This document shows, in pieces, positions 15,431-16,528 of a stretch of DNA of 16,528 bases (position 1 is its first letter; every line of letters starts with the position of its first letter). The translations under genes were made by a program, and so were the position numbers. The DNA is from Chlamydiota bacterium (lineage in GTDB: Bacteria > Chlamydiota > Chlamydiia > Chlamydiales > SM23-39): positions 1-16,528 of the forward strand of contig DAIDLB010000070.1 of the NCBI GenBank assembly GCA_027449725.1, given 5' to 3'. The notes beneath the pieces were generated by a model, which was given only the letters and a program-made list of their open reading frames with translations, ran no database searches and was not told the origin of the DNA.

Positions 15431-15543
15431 CCTCGGCTTTGTACATTTTTGTAGCCGGCGTTCCGCAGGGTGTCTCCTGAAATATAACGTCATCTGGGCC
15501 AATTGCTTATCGAGCTTTCGGTCAAAAATGTACAAAGTCGAGG
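15431..15543. repeat. 21-bp motif in inverted orientation between divergent promoters
   Basis: The left arm 15431-15451 and the right arm 15523-15543 are reverse complements with one mismatch in 21 positions (G at 15436, whose partner position in the right arm does not pair). The 71 bp between them are unstructured by eye. Each arm contains the palindrome TGTACA. The right arm ends directly before the -35 box of the UPF0158 gene. The left arm ends 11 bp upstream of the -35 box of serS. The arrangement suggests a shared regulator site for both promoters, or a small inverted repeat element. Confidence 0.7.
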
Positions 15544-15572
15544 TTGCAAGGCAAGGGGGAGTCTGCTACACT
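15544..15572 (+). promoter_or_regulatory. Candidate promoter of the UPF0158 gene
   Basis: TTGCAA (15544-15549) is followed after exactly 17 bp by TACACT (15567-15572). The predicted RNA start falls at about 15579-15581, at the ATG itself, so the mRNA would be leaderless or nearly so. No Shine-Dalgarno stands at the proper distance; GGGGGAG (15555-15561) is about 20 nt from the ATG and lies inside the promoter spacer. Confidence 0.55.
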
Positions 15573-15580
15573 CTTTGGCT

Positions 15581-16528
15581 ATGGCTGAAAAATATCCAGT
15601 AGCTAAAAATCCTCTCCTCCTCCGTTACCATCGCCTGATGGACGCTTTCGCCAAGTCCGACGATGAGCGGGACTTCTATCTCGACCGCGTCGAAGGGTTC
15701 CTCGTCTATGTCGACCTCGACAAAAGTACTGAAGATCTCGATGCTCTCGACAAGGAAATTTTCGAGAACAGCGACCGCTACTGCCTCGTCCCCAAAATGA
15801 CCTTCTATGAAGTCAAAAAATTCATGGAGGGATTTGTCCACGAGAAAGTCTACGACATTGATACCAAGGAAAAGCTTCTCGACCTGATCTCTGCCAAAGA
15901 AGCGCGCGAAAACTTTCTTGAATTCATCTACGATCACCTCACCGAGCTCGAAAAGTGGCAGCTCTACTATCAGGAGCGCTCCCGCATCCGGATCATCGAA
16001 TGGCTCCGCGGCCTTGAGATCCAATTCGTTTTTGAGGAAGACCTCGAACTGACTAAAAACGTTGTAGAGAAGCTCAAGCGCCTCCAATTCGAAACCAAGG
16101 TGCCGAAAGACGTCTCCCAGGCGCGCGACCACCTCGTCCAAAAATCGCGGACCTATTACTCGAACGAAGCGCTCAATCCCCGCCCCAAGCGCGGCCGTCC
16201 CCCCAAGCAAGTTGCGAAAATCGAGATCGAGCCTCAGGTCACGGTCGACATCTACCTTCACGTTCCGCCGGCATGCCGCCACTTCCTCTACATCCCCGAC
16301 ATTGCCAGCGCGGCCTCGGTCACATTCTCCTCCAAATTCGAAACGGAAGAGCATCTCCTTGCTTCGCTCCGCGGCAGCCCCCGCATGCTCGTCGACGAGA
16401 AGCTCGAAGCTCTCTCTCAGCGCCTCGAGTCGCTCCGCCACCTCTCCAGCCGCCTCTCCGGCGCGGAGAAGCTCCTCGGTGCCGACCAGGGCCGCCGTCC
16501 CTTCGAGCCCTTCATCAAGCCCAAGTTT
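15581..16528 (+). CDS. UPF0158-family protein with AT-hook (partial, 3' end beyond window)
   Basis: From the ATG at 15581 the frame stays open for 316 codons to the window end; the C-terminus is missing. The N-terminal part (KYPVAKNPLLLRYHRLMDAF and KSDDERDFYLDRVEGFLVYV), the middle (MTFYEVKKFMEGFVHEKVYD; ELEKWQLYYQERSRIRIIEW) and TYYSNEALNPRPKRGRPPKQ are what I remember of the chlamydial UPF0158 proteins (CT429 in C. trachomatis). Residues 200-209 hold PRPKRGRPPK, a canonical AT-hook that binds the minor groove of AT-rich DNA, so a DNA-binding role is plausible, though I know of no proven function. It is acidic and helical elsewhere. It is divergent from serS. A 291-aa open frame on the opposite strand (15566-16441) is only a shadow of this gene. 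Confidence 0.92.
   Translation, partial: MAEKYPVAKNPLLLRYHRLMDAFAKSDDERDFYLDRVEGFLVYVDLDKSTEDLDALDKEIFENSDRYCLVPKMTFYEVKKFMEGFVHEKVYDIDTKEKLLDLISAKEARENFLEFIYDHLTELEKWQLYYQERSRIRIIEWLRGLEIQFVFEEDLELTKNVVEKLKRLQFETKVPKDVSQARDHLVQKSRTYYSNEALNPRPKRGRPPKQVAKIEIEPQVTVDIYLHVPPACRHFLYIPDIASAASVTFSSKFETEEHLLASLRGSPRMLVDEKLEALSQRLESLRHLSSRLSGAEKLLGADQGRRPFEPFIKPKF

Noticed and set aside
15566..16441. 291-aa open frame on - at the right edge
   Set aside because: It is antisense to the UPF0158 gene, whose frame gives a recognisable chlamydial protein; the reverse frame has none.

Overview
The window looks like a chromosomal segment of a chlamydia-like bacterium (phylum Chlamydiae, probably one of the amoeba-associated 'environmental' families). 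This rests on remembered gene order and protein recognition, not on a search. The evidence is: a compact hrcA-grpE-dnaK operon without dnaJ; a block of serS, a small membrane protein and a metal P-type ATPase that matches my memory of the Chlamydia trachomatis order CT727-CT728-CT729; and at the right edge a UPF0158-family protein typical of Chlamydiae. Base composition is somewhat above 50 % GC by eye over most of the window. The left edge and the intergenic patches are more AT-rich.

Layout from left to right. (1) Positions 2-328, + strand: the C-terminal end of an M23 (LytM-type) peptidoglycan endopeptidase, cut by the window edge. (2) Positions 329-521: non-coding, with a 78-nt imperfect hairpin and a small CGCAAAGA-type repeat. 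(3) Positions 522-1865, - strand: an unrecognised 447-aa protein with a His...Asp...Gln...Cys pattern at the spacing of clan CE (Ulp1/ChlaDUB/YopJ) cysteine proteases, so a candidate secreted effector. Its promoter overlaps the dnaK terminator. (4) Positions 1960-5530, - strand: the dnaK, grpE and hrcA heat-shock operon, joined by ATGA overlaps. It has a sigma-70-type promoter and a CIRCE operator lying over the hrcA start codon. (5) Positions 5652-10024, - strand: a probable three-gene unit of a Cys-rich membrane-anchored protein, an unknown 244-aa protein and a large NAD-type glutamate dehydrogenase. (6) Positions 10205-15366, - strand: a tightly overlapped four-gene operon of serS, an M18 aminopeptidase, a VIT1/CCC1-like metal transporter and a P1B-4-type metal ATPase, closed by GC-rich hairpins and a T-run. 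(7) Positions 15367-15580: a divergent promoter region with a 21-bp motif in inverted orientation, one copy upstream of each promoter. (8) From 15581, + strand: a UPF0158 protein with an AT-hook, running off the right edge and probably leaderless.

As working units, the heat-shock operon is a self-regulated chaperone module (HrcA represses through CIRCE; GrpE and DnaK fold proteins). The serS operon couples housekeeping translation and peptide turnover with what looks like a metal-homeostasis pair. The glutamate dehydrogenase operon couples glutamate catabolism with two uncharacterised proteins, at least one probably membrane-anchored. The most interesting items are the candidate clan CE protease, the Cys-rich protein with repeated CX9C pairs, the VIT-like plus P1B-4 pair, the CIRCE placed over the start codon, and the shared 21-bp element of the divergent serS/UPF0158 promoters. 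I saw no tRNA, rRNA, CRISPR array, transposase or phage gene.
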